Of a DNA stretch of 64,000 nucleotides, positions 8,340 to 17,599 are shown in pieces. Each line of letters starts with the position of its first letter. Position 1 is the stretch's first letter. The notes below the pieces were generated by a model. The model was not told the DNA's origin. It was given only the letters and a program-made list of their open reading frames with translations, and searched no databases. Made by a program: the position numbers and the translations under genes. The stretch is from positions 17,421 through 81,420 of the forward strand of contig NZ_BONI01000040.1 in NCBI RefSeq assembly GCF_016862635.1, given 5' to 3'. The stretch comes from Catellatospora coxensis (GTDB lineage Bacteria > Actinomycetota > Actinomycetes > Mycobacteriales > Micromonosporaceae).

Positions 8340-9274
8340 CAGTCGACCAGCGTCCGGCCGGTGAGGATCAGGAACACGTCCTCCAGGGTCGAACGCCGCA
8401 CCAGCACGCTGGACGGGGTGAACCCGCGCCGGTGCACCTCGTTCACGGCCGCGTCGCCGTCGGCGCTGTACAGCAGCAGCCGGTCCGGCAGGGGGTCGAG
8501 CCGCTCGCCGATGCCCGCCAGCTTCTCCACGTACGTCGCCGGGGCGTCGTCGCCGAAGCGCAGCTCGACGACCTCGCGGGTGGAGTACGTCTCGATGAGG
8601 TGGCGCGGCGAGCCCTCCGCGACGATCTTGCCCGCGTCCATCACCACGAGCCGGTCGCACAGCTGCTCGGCCTCGTCCATGTAGTGCGTGGTCAGCACCA
8701 GGGTGACGCCGCGCTGCTTGAGGCGGAACAGCCGCTCCCAGAGCAGGTGGCGGGCCTGCGGGTCGAGGCCGGTGGTGGGCTCGTCGAGCAGCACCAGGTC
8801 CGGCTCGTTGATCATCGCGCGGGCGATGGACAGCCGGCGCTTCATTCCGCCCGACAGCGGCTCGACGGTGCTGCCCGACTTCTCCGTGAGCTGCACGAAC
8901 TCCAGCAGCTCGGCGGCCCGGCGGCGGCCCTCGACACGCGGGATGCCGAAGTAGCGCGCGTACGTGGTCAGGTTCTCGAACACGGTGAGGTCGGGGTCGA
9001 GGTTGTCGGTCTGCGGGCACACGCCGAGCCGAGCGCGGATCGCGGGGCCCTCGCGCACCGGGTCCATGCCCAGGATGCGCAGTTCACCGGCGGTCGGCGT
9101 GGACACGCAGCCGATCATGCGCATGGTGGACGACTTGCCCGCGCCGTTGGGGCCGAGGAAGCCGAACGCCTCGCCGGGCGCGACCTCCAGGTCGATCCCG
9201 TCCACCGCGGTGAAGTCGCCGAACCGCTTGACCAGTCCGCGGGCATGGATCATCGGGGGTCGTTGGTCACTCAC
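8339..9274 (-). CDS. ABC exporter ATP-binding subunit (NodI/DrrA-like)
   Basis: 311 residues, usual for DrrA/NodI ATPases. Walker A is GPNGAGKSS, the signature is LSGGM, Walker B is LVLLDEPTTGLD, and the switch His is in LTTHYMDEA. The C-terminal 80 residues after the ATPase core are the usual accessory domain of this subfamily. It energises the two ABC-2 permeases that follow. It begins the operon; about 90 bp upstream lies an intergenic stem-loop repeat and the convergent-facing end of the dnaG operon. Confidence 0.93.
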   Translation of the reverse strand: MSDQRPPMIHARGLVKRFGDFTAVDGIDLEVAPGEAFGFLGPNGAGKSSTMRMIGCVSTPTAGELRILGMDPVREGPAIRARLGVCPQTDNLDPDLTVFENLTTYARYFGIPRVEGRRRAAELLEFVQLTEKSGSTVEPLSGGMKRRLSIARAMINEPDLVLLDEPTTGLDPQARHLLWERLFRLKQRGVTLVLTTHYMDEAEQLCDRLVVMDAGKIVAEGSPRHLIETYSTREVVELRFGDDAPATYVEKLAGIGERLDPLPDRLLLYSADGDAAVNEVHRRGFTPSSVLVRRSTLEDVFLILTGRTLVD

Positions 9275-9365
9275 GCGGCGACCCTATCCCCGGCCCCCGA
9301 CAAACTCGCGGCCTTTTTCCCGATTAATCGATCAACCTGCCTGCACCACTGCCGCATCAGCGATG

Positions 9366-9411
9366 GGAAGGGCACCTTCTACAACGCATAGCGATAAGAA
9401 GGTGCCCTTCC
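9366..9411. repeat. GGAAGGGCACCTTC stem-loop repeat, copy 1
   Basis: GGAAGGGCACCTTCT and AGAAGGTGCCCTTCC form a perfect 15-bp stem with a 16-base loop between the dnaG operon end and the ABC exporter start. Related copies are at 25097 and 31753. Confidence 0.85.
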
Positions 9412-9422
9412 TTCGCACGGGG

Positions 9423-9932
9423 TCAGAGGTCGCCGCGGGTGGCGGCGATGAGCTGGTCGGTGGCGGCGACGGTGGCGGGATCGTCGCCGTCGGTGCCGTG
9501 GTCGTAGCGGACGGTCCAGGACAGGCCGTTCACGCCGGGGACGCGGCGGGCGAAGATCCAGGCGCCGCCGCCAGGCAGTTCGTGGTGCTGGGGATGCTGC
9601 ACCGAGCTGGTCACCCGCAGGCGCACCTGGTGCGGCAGGTGGTCGGGGTCGGTGAGCTTGAGGCGCACCGGGGTGCCGTCGGCGACCACCTCGTAGCCGG
9701 CCCGCTCCGCGACGACCTCGGCCGGGGTGACCACCAGCGCCTCGCCGTCCCAGACCGCCTTGTCGATACGGTGCCAGCCGGTGCGCCGCTCGTCCCACCA
9801 CAGGCCGAGGTTCGTGGCGACGACGGTGTCGTCCCCCATCGGGGCCCAGGCCAGCACCCGCTCGTCGGCGGTCAGCTGCGGGCGGCGCTCCGCGGGCAGC
9901 GTCCGCCGCCCTCCGAACAGTCGAAACTTCAT
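9423..9932 (-). CDS. Conserved hypothetical protein coupled to dnaG
   Basis: 169 residues, soluble and mostly beta by appearance (TADERVLAWAPMGDDTVVAT, then LWWDERRTGWHRI). The ATG overlaps the dnaG stop by four bases, so it is translated with the primase. The N-terminal half resembles small PH-like barrel proteins of actinobacteria that sit beside dnaG. I do not recognise a specific function. A repeat-type hairpin follows its stop and may end the transcript. Confidence 0.8.
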   Translation of the reverse strand: MKFRLFGGRRTLPAERRPQLTADERVLAWAPMGDDTVVATNLGLWWDERRTGWHRIDKAVWDGEALVVTPAEVVAERAGYEVVADGTPVRLKLTDPDHLPHQVRLRVTSSVQHPQHHELPGGGAWIFARRVPGVNGLSWTVRYDHGTDGDDPATVAATDQLIAATRGDL

Positions 9933-11776
9933 CAGAGCCCTCCGGCGGCCTTCTCCTTGAGCGCCCGGGAGTGCTGCTCCAGGGCGACGAGTTCGGTGAA
10001 CCGCGCCCGGTACTCGTCGGACTCGGTGACCGGGTTGATGCGCTGCAGCCGCGACTTCACCTCGCCGATGCGCTGGTTGAGCCCGGCGAGCTGGAGGCGG
10101 GCCAGCACGACGTGCAGGTAGCCGGAGTCCGGCTCGCCGTCGTAGCGCACCGGCTCCACGGCCAACTCCAGGACCAGCATCTGCGCGGCCAGATCGGCGC
10201 AGGCGTCGCGCACGCTGTTGACCCAGCCCGCCCCGGCCACCCCGGCACAGGCCCCGCCGGCCGCGGCGATCGCCGCCCGGACGTCGCGGTACGGCGGGTG
10301 GGCGTAGAGGGTCTCGTCGACCGCGTCGAACACCGGCCCGGCCAGCACCGGCTGCTGGATGGCCAGCTTGAGCGCCTCGCGCTCGACCACCAGGCGCGGG
10401 TTGTCCGGGGCGGTCGCGGCGGGACGGGGTGCGGGCACCGTCGCGCTGTCGGCGCCGCGGATCGCCGTACGCACCTGGTCGACGTCGACGCCGAGGTCCC
10501 CGGCGAGCTTCTGGGCGTACCCGGTGAGCAGGGATCTGTCCTTGATCTTCGCGACCATGGGCGCGGTGGTCCGCAGCGCGGCCACCCGGCCCTCGACCGT
10601 GTCGAGGTCGAAGCGGGCCAGCGTGGAGCGCAGCGCGAACGCGATCAGCGGCTCGCGCCGGGCCACCAGGTCGCGCACGGCCAGGTCGCCCCGGGCCAGG
10701 CGCAGCTCGCAGGGGTCCATGCCGTCCGGGCTGACCGCGATGAACGTCTGCCCGACGAAGCGCTGGTCGTCGCCGAACGCGCGCAGCGCCGCCTTCTGCC
10801 CCGCGGCGTCGCCGTCGAAGGTGAAGATGATCTCTCCGGCGTACGCGTCGGTGTCCAGCAGCAGCCGCCGCAGCACCCCGATGTGGTCCGCGCCGAACGA
10901 GGTGCCGCACGTCGCCACGGCCGTGGTCACCCCGGCCAGGTGGCACGCCATCACATCGGTGTACCCCTCGACGATCACCGCCCGGCCCTGCTTGGCGATC
11001 TCACGCTTGGCCTGGTCGATGCCGTAGAGCACGTGCGACTTCTTGTACAGCGGCGTCTCGGGGGTGTTCAGGTACTTCGGGCCGTCGTCGTCGTCGAACA
11101 GCTTGCGCGCCCCGAAGCCGATCACGTCGCCGGACACGTCCCGGATCGGCCACAGCAGGCGGCGCCGGAACCGGTCCACCAGGCTGCCCGAACGCGCGGG
11201 CCGGGCCAGGCCCGCGGTCTCCATCTCGGCCGCGCTGAAACCGCGTCCGCGCAGGTGCTTGACCAGCAGGTCCCAGTCCGGCGGGGCGAAGCCGCAGCCG
11301 TAGCGCTGGGCCGCGTCCCGGTCGAAGCCCCGCTCGGCGAGGAACTCCCGGGCAGCCCGCGCCCCCGGCGTGAGCAGCTGCTCGGCGTAGAACTCCTGGG
11401 CCGCGGCGTGCGCGGCGACCAGCCGCTGGCGCTGGCCGTGCTGCGGGCGCTCCACCGCCGGGCCGCCTTCGATCCGGCGCAGCTGGATGCCTGCCCGGTC
11501 GGCCAGCCGCTCGACGGACTCGATGAAGCTCAGGTGATCGATCTTCTGGACGAAGTTGATCACGTCGCCACCCTCGCCGCAGCCGTGGCAGAACCACACG
11601 TTGCGGGCCTGGGACACGGTGAACGACGGCGTCTTCTCGTCGTGGAACGGGCACAGCCCTTTGAGGTTGCCGCCGCCCGCGTTCTTCAGGGTGACCTGCT
11701 CACCGGCCACGTCCACGATCGAGCTGCGCTCGCGTACGAGCGCGATGTCCTCATCACGGATGCGACCCCCGGCCAT
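9932..11776 (-). CDS. dnaG: DNA primase
   Basis: 614 residues, standard DnaG length. The N-terminal CHC2 zinc finger reads CPFHDEKTPSF...CHGCGEGGD (residues about 42-68). The TOPRIM domain has VIVEGYTDVMACH and TFDGDAAGQKA with the metal-binding acids. The C-terminal part is the DnaB-interacting region. It makes RNA primers at the replication fork. A small gene is coupled downstream, and a membrane protein gene diverges from about 55 bp upstream. Confidence 0.97.
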   Translation of the reverse strand: MAGGRIRDEDIALVRERSSIVDVAGEQVTLKNAGGGNLKGLCPFHDEKTPSFTVSQARNVWFCHGCGEGGDVINFVQKIDHLSFIESVERLADRAGIQLRRIEGGPAVERPQHGQRQRLVAAHAAAQEFYAEQLLTPGARAAREFLAERGFDRDAAQRYGCGFAPPDWDLLVKHLRGRGFSAAEMETAGLARPARSGSLVDRFRRRLLWPIRDVSGDVIGFGARKLFDDDDGPKYLNTPETPLYKKSHVLYGIDQAKREIAKQGRAVIVEGYTDVMACHLAGVTTAVATCGTSFGADHIGVLRRLLLDTDAYAGEIIFTFDGDAAGQKAALRAFGDDQRFVGQTFIAVSPDGMDPCELRLARGDLAVRDLVARREPLIAFALRSTLARFDLDTVEGRVAALRTTAPMVAKIKDRSLLTGYAQKLAGDLGVDVDQVRTAIRGADSATVPAPRPAATAPDNPRLVVEREALKLAIQQPVLAGPVFDAVDETLYAHPPYRDVRAAIAAAGGACAGVAGAGWVNSVRDACADLAAQMLVLELAVEPVRYDGEPDSGYLHVVLARLQLAGLNQRIGEVKSRLQRINPVTESDEYRARFTELVALEQHSRALKEKAAGGL

Positions 11777-11831
11777 GCGCTACATCCTGCCAGCCGATGC
11801 CCGGCAGGCGCACAGCCGATACCGTGCGATC

Positions 11832-12596
11832 GTGGCCCATCCCACCCCCGCCCCCGACCTTGCCCGCCGCGCCGCCGACGACATCGAGCTCGCCGTCGCG
11901 CTCACCGAGTACCAGAAAATCATCGAAATGCGCCGGGCGGTGAGCGACCAGGCCCACAACCGGTACAACTTCTTCCTCGTCATCGCCACCGCCGTGGCGG
12001 CCGTGTCAGCCGGCCTGGTCGGCAGCAACATCGACCCCGAGGTGCGCATCGGCGCGGTGGCCGCCCTCGCCGCGCTCATGCTGCTGATGGGCCCGGCCGT
12101 GTTCCTGCGGCAGCTGCGGTTCACCGGCACGTCGCACCGCTACGGGCTGGCCGAGCAGGCGCTGCGCAGCTACCTGGTGCGCCGCGCCCCGCAGGTCGCC
12201 CCGTACGTGCTGCTGCCCACGCTCGACGACCCCGGCCTGTTCCTGCCAACCGCGACAGGCGGCCGGCAGCGCCAGCGTGAGGCCGTCGGCCTGGCCGCCA
12301 GCATCGGCCTGGTCAACAGCGCCCTGCTGGCCGCGGGCGGCGGTCTCGCCCTGAGCGCTCTGGACATCGACGGCTGGGCGCTGGTGCTGCTCGACGTGGC
12401 GCTGTTCGCCGCGGCCGCGGCCGTCCACCTCTGGTGGGTCAGCCGGACCGTGCGCCGCGACGCCGCCGAGCGCGAACGCCTGCTCGCGGCGCGCGCCCTG
12501 GACGTGCTCGACCTGTTCCCGCCGGTTGTCCCCCCGTCCCCGTCCCCCGAACCCGACCCGGCCTTGGCCGAGGCCGCCGAGGTCGCCAAGGCATGA
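11832..12596 (+). CDS. Four-TM membrane protein, SLATT-like
   Basis: 254 residues from a GTG at 11832. An in-frame ATG at 11775 also exists but would overlap the divergent dnaG start and leave no promoter space. Hydrophobic segments are YNFFLVIATAVAAVSAGLV, AVAALAALMLLMGPAVFL, VGLAASIGLVNSALLAAGG and WALVLLDVALFAAAAAVHL. The Tyr/Arg-rich helix before the first (LTEYQKIIEMRRAVSDQAHN) recalls the two-TM SLATT family seen with nucleotide-second-messenger immunity systems, but no nucleotidyltransferase is nearby. The C-terminus is Pro-rich. Function unknown. Confidence 0.72.
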   Translation: MAHPTPAPDLARRAADDIELAVALTEYQKIIEMRRAVSDQAHNRYNFFLVIATAVAAVSAGLVGSNIDPEVRIGAVAALAALMLLMGPAVFLRQLRFTGTSHRYGLAEQALRSYLVRRAPQVAPYVLLPTLDDPGLFLPTATGGRQRQREAVGLAASIGLVNSALLAAGGGLALSALDIDGWALVLLDVALFAAAAAVHLWWVSRTVRRDAAERERLLAARALDVLDLFPPVVPPSPSPEPDPALAEAAEVAKA

Positions 12597-12600
12597 CCCC

Positions 12601-12667
12601 GAAGATCGCTGTTTCGGGTCACGAATCGCGGTCGGACCCCGGCTCCTGACCCGAAACGCCGATCTTC
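12601..12667. terminator. Long interrupted stem-loop between convergent genes
   Basis: GAAGATCG (12601) pairs with CGATCTTC (12660) and GTTTCGGGTCA (12611) pairs with TGACCCGAAAC (12647), with a two-base mismatch between them. It fills most of the space between the four-TM gene and dgt and may serve both as terminator and as a dispersed repeat. Confidence 0.6.
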
Positions 12668-12701
12668 CCTCGGCGGCCGGGCAGGACGGCGCGGGGCGGG
12701 G

Positions 12702-13919
12702 TCAGGCGCCCGGAGCCGTGAGGTGCTGGTGCCAGGCCTGAGCGGCGGTGTCGGTGAGCGAGGCCACCTGGTCCACGACGACCCGGCAGCGGGCCGAGTC
12801 GTCGGCGGCGGCCCGCCACAGCGGGGCGAACACCGGATCCAGCTCGTCCGGGCCCCGGTCGGTCAGCAGCCGCACCAGGTCGCGCAGGATCTGGCGCTGC
12901 TCGGCGTACCACGGCTCCATGCCCCGGCGGCGCATCACGTAACGCAGGGCGATGCCCTTGAGCAGGGCGCAGCGGATCCGGGCGGTGGTCGGCACGATCA
13001 GGTCCGCGTCGTAGCGGCGCAGCCGCCCGTCGCCGTACTTGTCGCGGGTGGCGTCGACCGCGGCGGCGACGAACCGTCCGGTCAGGACGCTGGTGCAGCG
13101 CTTGAGGGCCAGCTGGGCCTTGAACGAGCCGTCGTATCCGGCCAGCGGCGCGACGACGGGATCGGCCAGCAGCTCGATCAGGGCCTCGTGCAGCACCGCC
13201 GGCGACTCCGACGAGTACACCTGCGCCACGTCCGCGCACAGCGCCGCCCGCTCGTCGGCGTCCAGCAGCAAGGGCTGCAGCTCGACGAAGCCGGAGTATA
13301 GGCCGTCCTCCACGTCGTGCACCGAGTACGCGACGTCGTCGGACCAGTCCATGACCTGCGCCTCCAGGCAGCGCCGGTCGTCGTCGGGGGCGCCCAGGCG
13401 GACCCAGTCGAAGACGGGGCGGTCGTCGGCGTACACCCCGAACTTGCGGGTGCCCTCCCGGCGCGGCCAGGGATACTTGCAGGTCGCGTCCAGCGAGGCC
13501 CGGGTGAGGTTGAGCCCCGCGCCCTCCACCTTGGCCTCCAGCCGGGTCAGCACCCGCAGCGTCTGCGCGTTGCCCTCGAACCCGCCCCACTCCCGGCTGA
13601 CCTCGTCGAGCGCGTCCTCGCCGTTGTGCCCGAACGGCGGATGCCCCAGGTCATGGGCCAGCCCGGCGACGTCGACGACGTCCGGGTCGCAGCCCAGCCG
13701 GGCGCCCATCTCGCGGGCGATCTGCGCCACCTCGATCGAGTGCGTCAACCGGGTACGCAGGAAGTCGCCGCTGCCCGCGGTGTGCACCTGGGTCTTGGCG
13801 GCCAGCCGCCGGAACCCGGCCGAGTGCAGCACCCGCGCCCGGTCGCGCTCGTAGGGGCTGCGCCCGAAACCGGTGTCCTTCGAAGGCTCGGGGATGAACC
13901 GCTCGCTGGGATCGACCAT
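12702..13919 (-). CDS. dgt: Deoxyguanosinetriphosphate triphosphohydrolase-like HD protein
   Basis: 405 residues from the ATG at 13919. HD-domain metal ligands are visible in RTRLTHSIEVAQIAREMG, GLAHDLGHPPFGHNGE and MDWSDDVAYSVHDVEDG. Bacterial homologues cleave dNTPs to nucleoside and triphosphate and so keep dNTP pools in check. In actinobacteria dgt commonly neighbours dnaG; here one gene separates them. A TTG one codon earlier is possible but less likely. Confidence 0.93.
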   Translation of the reverse strand: MVDPSERFIPEPSKDTGFGRSPYERDRARVLHSAGFRRLAAKTQVHTAGSGDFLRTRLTHSIEVAQIAREMGARLGCDPDVVDVAGLAHDLGHPPFGHNGEDALDEVSREWGGFEGNAQTLRVLTRLEAKVEGAGLNLTRASLDATCKYPWPRREGTRKFGVYADDRPVFDWVRLGAPDDDRRCLEAQVMDWSDDVAYSVHDVEDGLYSGFVELQPLLLDADERAALCADVAQVYSSESPAVLHEALIELLADPVVAPLAGYDGSFKAQLALKRCTSVLTGRFVAAAVDATRDKYGDGRLRRYDADLIVPTTARIRCALLKGIALRYVMRRRGMEPWYAEQRQILRDLVRLLTDRGPDELDPVFAPLWRAAADDSARCRVVVDQVASLTDTAAQAWHQHLTAPGA

Positions 13920-14050
13920 CAACCAATGCTACTGACCGCGACCGGCATCCTCACGCACGCAACGGTGAACGTCGGGCGACCGATCGCCGGTTCCCAGGCC
14001 ATGATCGGTTCCGGCCGTCCTCCGTCGACACACGTTGGCATCGATGGTTA

Positions 14051-14102
14051 TTGACATTCATGTTGCGGGGACGTTAAGTGGTGGAACAAAGAGAGCGCTC
14101 TC
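14051..14102 (+). promoter_or_regulatory. Promoter and CebR/LacI-type operator of the GH16 gene
   Basis: TTGACA (14051) and TTAAGT (14074) are spaced 17 bp. Just downstream, around the expected start site, lies the palindrome GAGAGCGCTCTC (14091-14102), close to the CebR consensus TGGGAGCGCTCCCA. Repression relieved by cello-oligosaccharides is the likely logic. Confidence 0.7.
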
Positions 14103-14190
14103 ACAACCGTCCCACGGTCCCCGGTTCCGCCGCCCATGCCGAGCCCGGCGGCGTGCGGACCGCCCTCTTCCCCAGGAGGAGAAAGCCCTG

Positions 14191-15579
14191 ATGAGCACGC
14201 GATTCTCCAAGCACCGCAAGGCGATGCTGGCCGGCGGCCTGGCCGTCCTGGTCGCCGCGGCGGTCGCCACGGTCAACGCACTGCCCGCGCAGGCCTCGCT
14301 GCCCGCCACGCCCTCGGGCTGGCAGCTGGTCTGGAGCGACGACTTCAACGGCGCGAACAACACGCTGCCGTCGTCCGGCAACTGGATCATCGACACCGGC
14401 ACGTCCTACCCCGGCGGCCCCGCCAACTGGGGCACCGGCGAGATCCAGACGTACACCAACAGCACCAGCAACGTCCGCCACGACGGCGCGGGCAACCTGC
14501 TGATCACCCCGATCAAGAGCGGCAACAGCTGGACCTCGTCGCGCATCGAGACGGTCCGCACCGACTTCAAGCCCGCGGCCGGGCGTGTCCTGCGCATCGA
14601 GGGCCGCATCCAGATGCCCAACGTCACCGGGGCCGCGGCCGCCGGCTACTGGCCCGCGTTCTGGGCGCTGGGCGCGCCGTACCGGGGCAACTACCAGAAC
14701 TGGCCGGGCATCGGCGAGTTCGACATCATGGAGAACGTCAACGGCATCAACTCGGTGTGGGGCGTGCTGCACTGCGGCGTCGCACCCGGCGGGCCGTGCA
14801 ACGAGTTCAACGGCATCGGCGCGAGCCGGGCCTGCCCGGGCAGCACCTGCCAGTCGGCGTTCCACACGTACCGCTTCGAGTGGGACCGCACCAACGAGAA
14901 CGCCCAGCAGCTGCGCTGGTACGTCGACGGGACGCTGTACCACACCGTGAACCAGAGCCAGGTCGGCTCGTACTGGTCCCAGATGACCTCGCACGCCGGT
15001 TACTTCCTGCTGCTCAACGTGGCGATGGGCGGCGCGTTCCCGAACGGCGTGGCGGGGTCCGCGACGCCGACCGGCAGCACGGTGTCGGGTCAGCCGATGC
15101 GGGTCGACTACGTGGCGGTCTACCAGACCACGGGCGGCACCACGCCGCCGTCGTCGCCGCCGGCCAGCCCGCCGCCGAGCGGCAACCGTGACGCGTACGC
15201 CAACATCCAGGCCGAGAGCCGCAACGGCCAGGCCGGCACCACGATCTACGAGAATTACTACGTCGGCAGCATCGGCAACGGTGACCACCTGCGCTTCGAC
15301 GGCGTGAACTTCGGCTCGCCGAAGCCGCTGGACTTCGTCACCCGGGCCGCGTCGGGCGCCGCGGGCGGCATCAGCGGCCTGGTCGAGGTGCGGATCGACA
15401 GCCTGTCCAACGCGCCGATCGGCAGCTTCGCCATCGCCAACACGGGCGGCTGGACGAGCTGGCGGGAGATCCCCGCGAACGTGAACGGGCCGACCGGCAC
15501 GCACACGGTGTACCTCACCTTCACCAGCGGGCAGCCCAACGACTACGTGAACATCGACTGGTTCCGCTTCCGGCGCTGA
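14191..15579 (+). CDS. Secreted GH16 beta-glucanase with C-terminal CBM6-like domain
   Basis: 462 residues. The ATG at 14191 follows AGGAGGA and starts a signal peptide (about 1-36, AQA|S). The GH16 domain spans about 38-315; the catalytic motif is GEFDIMENV with nucleophile Glu176, Asp178 and acid/base Glu181. A Pro/Ser linker (TTPPSSPPASPPPSG) leads to a domain of about 130 residues starting at YANIQAESRNGQAG and ending YVNIDWFRF, typical of CBM6. It probably cleaves beta-1,3 or mixed-linked glucans outside the cell. A CebR-like operator is upstream and a 15-bp terminator follows. Confidence 0.94.
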   Translation: MSTRFSKHRKAMLAGGLAVLVAAAVATVNALPAQASLPATPSGWQLVWSDDFNGANNTLPSSGNWIIDTGTSYPGGPANWGTGEIQTYTNSTSNVRHDGAGNLLITPIKSGNSWTSSRIETVRTDFKPAAGRVLRIEGRIQMPNVTGAAAAGYWPAFWALGAPYRGNYQNWPGIGEFDIMENVNGINSVWGVLHCGVAPGGPCNEFNGIGASRACPGSTCQSAFHTYRFEWDRTNENAQQLRWYVDGTLYHTVNQSQVGSYWSQMTSHAGYFLLLNVAMGGAFPNGVAGSATPTGSTVSGQPMRVDYVAVYQTTGGTTPPSSPPASPPPSGNRDAYANIQAESRNGQAGTTIYENYYVGSIGNGDHLRFDGVNFGSPKPLDFVTRAASGAAGGISGLVEVRIDSLSNAPIGSFAIANTGGWTSWREIPANVNGPTGTHTVYLTFTSGQPNDYVNIDWFRFRR

Positions 15580-15598
15580 CCTGATCCGGTGTGGCACG

Positions 15599-15634
15599 CG
15601 GGAGGGCGCGGCAGGCAAGTGCCGCGCCCTCCCG
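15599..15634. terminator. Terminator between the GH16 gene and the convergent lipoprotein gene
   Basis: CGGGAGGGCGCGGCA pairs perfectly with TGCCGCGCCCTCCCG over the loop GGCAAG, 20 bp after the GH16 stop. Confidence 0.85.
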
Positions 15635-15664
15635 TCGGCGCCGCCCCGGGACCGGGCGGCCGAC

Positions 15665-16318
15665 TCAGTACGTGTATCCGCCGTCCCCGGACGGCGAGGC
15701 CGCGACGGCGGGCGACGCCCCGGCGTCCGGCGAGGCGTCCGCGCCGGGCGGGGGCACCGGCTTCGGGGTCGCGGTCGGCAGGCAGGACAGGTTCTTCTTG
15801 CCGGTCGGCGCGACGACGAACCAGACCCCGCCGACGGCCTGGCCCTTCCACTGCCCGGCCTTCTTGTCGCCGATGTAGCGGTAGAGCGGCCAGCCGTTCA
15901 GGGTGACCTGGGTGGCCCCGTCCTCCCGCTCGACGGTGCCGACGAGCTTGGCGTCCAGCCCGGTCAGCTTCAGGTTGTCGTCGACCAGCACCGGCGGCCA
16001 CACCGCAGCGCAGTCGCCGGAGCAGTTGCTGGCCGGCGGCTCGGCGGTGTCCTTGTCGAACCGGTAGAGCACGAAGCCGTCGGCGTCGACGACGACCTCG
16101 CCCATCTTCGGGATCTTCTTGCCGCGCAGCTCGGCGGTGGGGATGCCGACGGCGGCGACGACCTCGGCGGCGGGCTCGTTCTCGGCCGGGCCGAGCGGTG
16201 ACGGTGCGGGCGCGGTGACCGGCGCCGGGCCGTCCCGCAGGCCCGCACAGGCGGTCATGGCACCCAGCGGGGCCAGCAGCAGCGTGGCTGCCAGTACGGC
16301 GCGAACACTTCGAAGCAT
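15665..16318 (-). CDS. Lipoprotein with two secreted-repeat (COG4315-type) motifs
   Basis: 217 residues. A lipobox is in LGAMTACAG (Cys about 25), so it is a membrane-anchored lipoprotein. The repeats VVVDADGFVLYRFDKD and VTLNGWPLYRYIGDKKAG, with CSGDCAAVWPPV between them, match the family of secreted repeat lipoproteins found beside redox proteins in actinobacteria. The C-terminus is a Pro/Ala/Ser tail. It follows the FAD reductase gene by 21 bp on the same strand, so it probably belongs to the electron-transfer operon. Haem or metal binding is not established for the family. Confidence 0.82.
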   Translation of the reverse strand: MLRSVRAVLAATLLLAPLGAMTACAGLRDGPAPVTAPAPSPLGPAENEPAAEVVAAVGIPTAELRGKKIPKMGEVVVDADGFVLYRFDKDTAEPPASNCSGDCAAVWPPVLVDDNLKLTGLDAKLVGTVEREDGATQVTLNGWPLYRYIGDKKAGQWKGQAVGGVWFVVAPTGKKNLSCLPTATPKPVPPPGADASPDAGASPAVAASPSGDGGYTY

Positions 16319-16339
16319 CGGTGGTTCCCTTCTCTCGGC

Positions 16340-17599
16340 TCAGCCGACCAGGCTCAGGCGGCGCTGGTTCGGGACGACGGCGGGCAGCGACACGAGCGGG
16401 CGGGCCGGGCCCGCCTCCCGCATCGCGCGGGCGAGCGTGGTGAACTGCCGCGGCGCGTTGACCGCGACCACCCCGGTGGTCACGCCGCCACGGCGGTGGG
16501 CGGCGAGCACACCGCCGCGGGCGATGTCACGGCGGCCGGGGCGCAGTTCGCTGACGGCGACCTCCTCGGACTTGTCGAGGCGGCCGATCACCTGGATGCG
16601 CAGCCCGAACAGGTCGGACCAGTAGCGGGGCAGCACCCCGACGGCGGGCGCGGCGCGCGAGCCGGACAGCAGCGTGCGGGCGGCGGCCCGGCCCATCTCC
16701 ATCGCGGCGATCCACTGGTCGACGCGGCCGGGGGCGTCGCCGTACCAGGCGTTGGGCCAGCGGGCCACCGCGCCGGCCGCGACGACCCGGTCCACGCCCT
16801 GGACGCGCAGGCTCTCGTCGCAGAGCAGGCCGTCGCTGGTGTCGGCGTGGCGGGCGGTGAACCAGCCGGTGTCGGGCCGTTCCCCGAGCGTGGCGATGAC
16901 CAGGTCGGCGTCGACGTGCGAGCCGTCGTCGAGGTCGAGCCGCCAGCCGCGGCGGCCCCGGGACAGGTGCTTGACCCGGCGGCCGAGACGCATGCGTACG
17001 CCTTCGTGGCGCATCGTGTCGGCGATCATCCCGCCCGTCACCGACCCGACCGCGCGGGTCATGACCTGCGCGTTCGAGTCAATCATGGTGCATTCGCGGG
17101 CGATTGAGCGCACCACGTAGGCGGCTTCGCAGCCGGTGAGCCCGGCGCCGACGACGGCCACCCGCTGCGCCCGGCGCAGGTCGGCGGCCAGGCCGAGCGC
17201 GTCGTCGATGCTGTGCAGGCTGTGCAGGCCGGGCTCGCCGACCGGCCAGCCGTCCGGGATGACCGGGCGGGCGCCGGTGGCGACGATGAGCGCGTCGTAC
17301 TCGTACATCTCGCCGGACTCGCCGTAGACGATCTGGCGCCTGGCGTCGAGTTCGGCCGCGACCCGCCCGGTCAGCCAGCGCGCGGTGGACTCGGTCGACA
17401 GCTGCACGTCGGCCGGCCGCTGCCCGGTGAGCAGCCCTTTCGAGCAGGCGGGCCGGTGGTACGGCGGGTACGACTCGCCGGCCAGCACGGTGATCACACC
17501 ACTGAACCCGAGCCGGTCCAGCTCCTCCACCGCCGCGACAGCGGCCCGCCCACCCCCGACCACAAGAATCCGATCAAGATCCGATATCCGGTGCCTCAT
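16340..17599 (-). CDS. FAD-dependent NAD(P)H:ferredoxin-type oxidoreductase
   Basis: 419 residues. The N-terminal FAD Rossmann motif is RILVVGGGRAAVAAVEEL, the second nucleotide-binding motif is RVAVVGAGLTGCEAAYV, and the late FAD contact is VDRVVAAGAVARWPN. This is the pyridine-nucleotide-disulfide class without a redox CxxC pair, as in rubredoxin and ferredoxin reductases. With the fused ferredoxin/membrane protein upstream it probably moves electrons between NAD(P)H and that ferredoxin. Its ATG lies inside a tandem repeat and overlaps the stop of a 23-codon ORF. Confidence 0.88.
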   Translation of the reverse strand: MRHRISDLDRILVVGGGRAAVAAVEELDRLGFSGVITVLAGESYPPYHRPACSKGLLTGQRPADVQLSTESTARWLTGRVAAELDARRQIVYGESGEMYEYDALIVATGARPVIPDGWPVGEPGLHSLHSIDDALGLAADLRRAQRVAVVGAGLTGCEAAYVVRSIARECTMIDSNAQVMTRAVGSVTGGMIADTMRHEGVRMRLGRRVKHLSRGRRGWRLDLDDGSHVDADLVIATLGERPDTGWFTARHADTSDGLLCDESLRVQGVDRVVAAGAVARWPNAWYGDAPGRVDQWIAAMEMGRAAARTLLSGSRAAPAVGVLPRYWSDLFGLRIQVIGRLDKSEEVAVSELRPGRRDIARGGVLAAHRRGGVTTGVVAVNAPRQFTTLARAMREAGPARPLVSLPAVVPNQRRLSLVG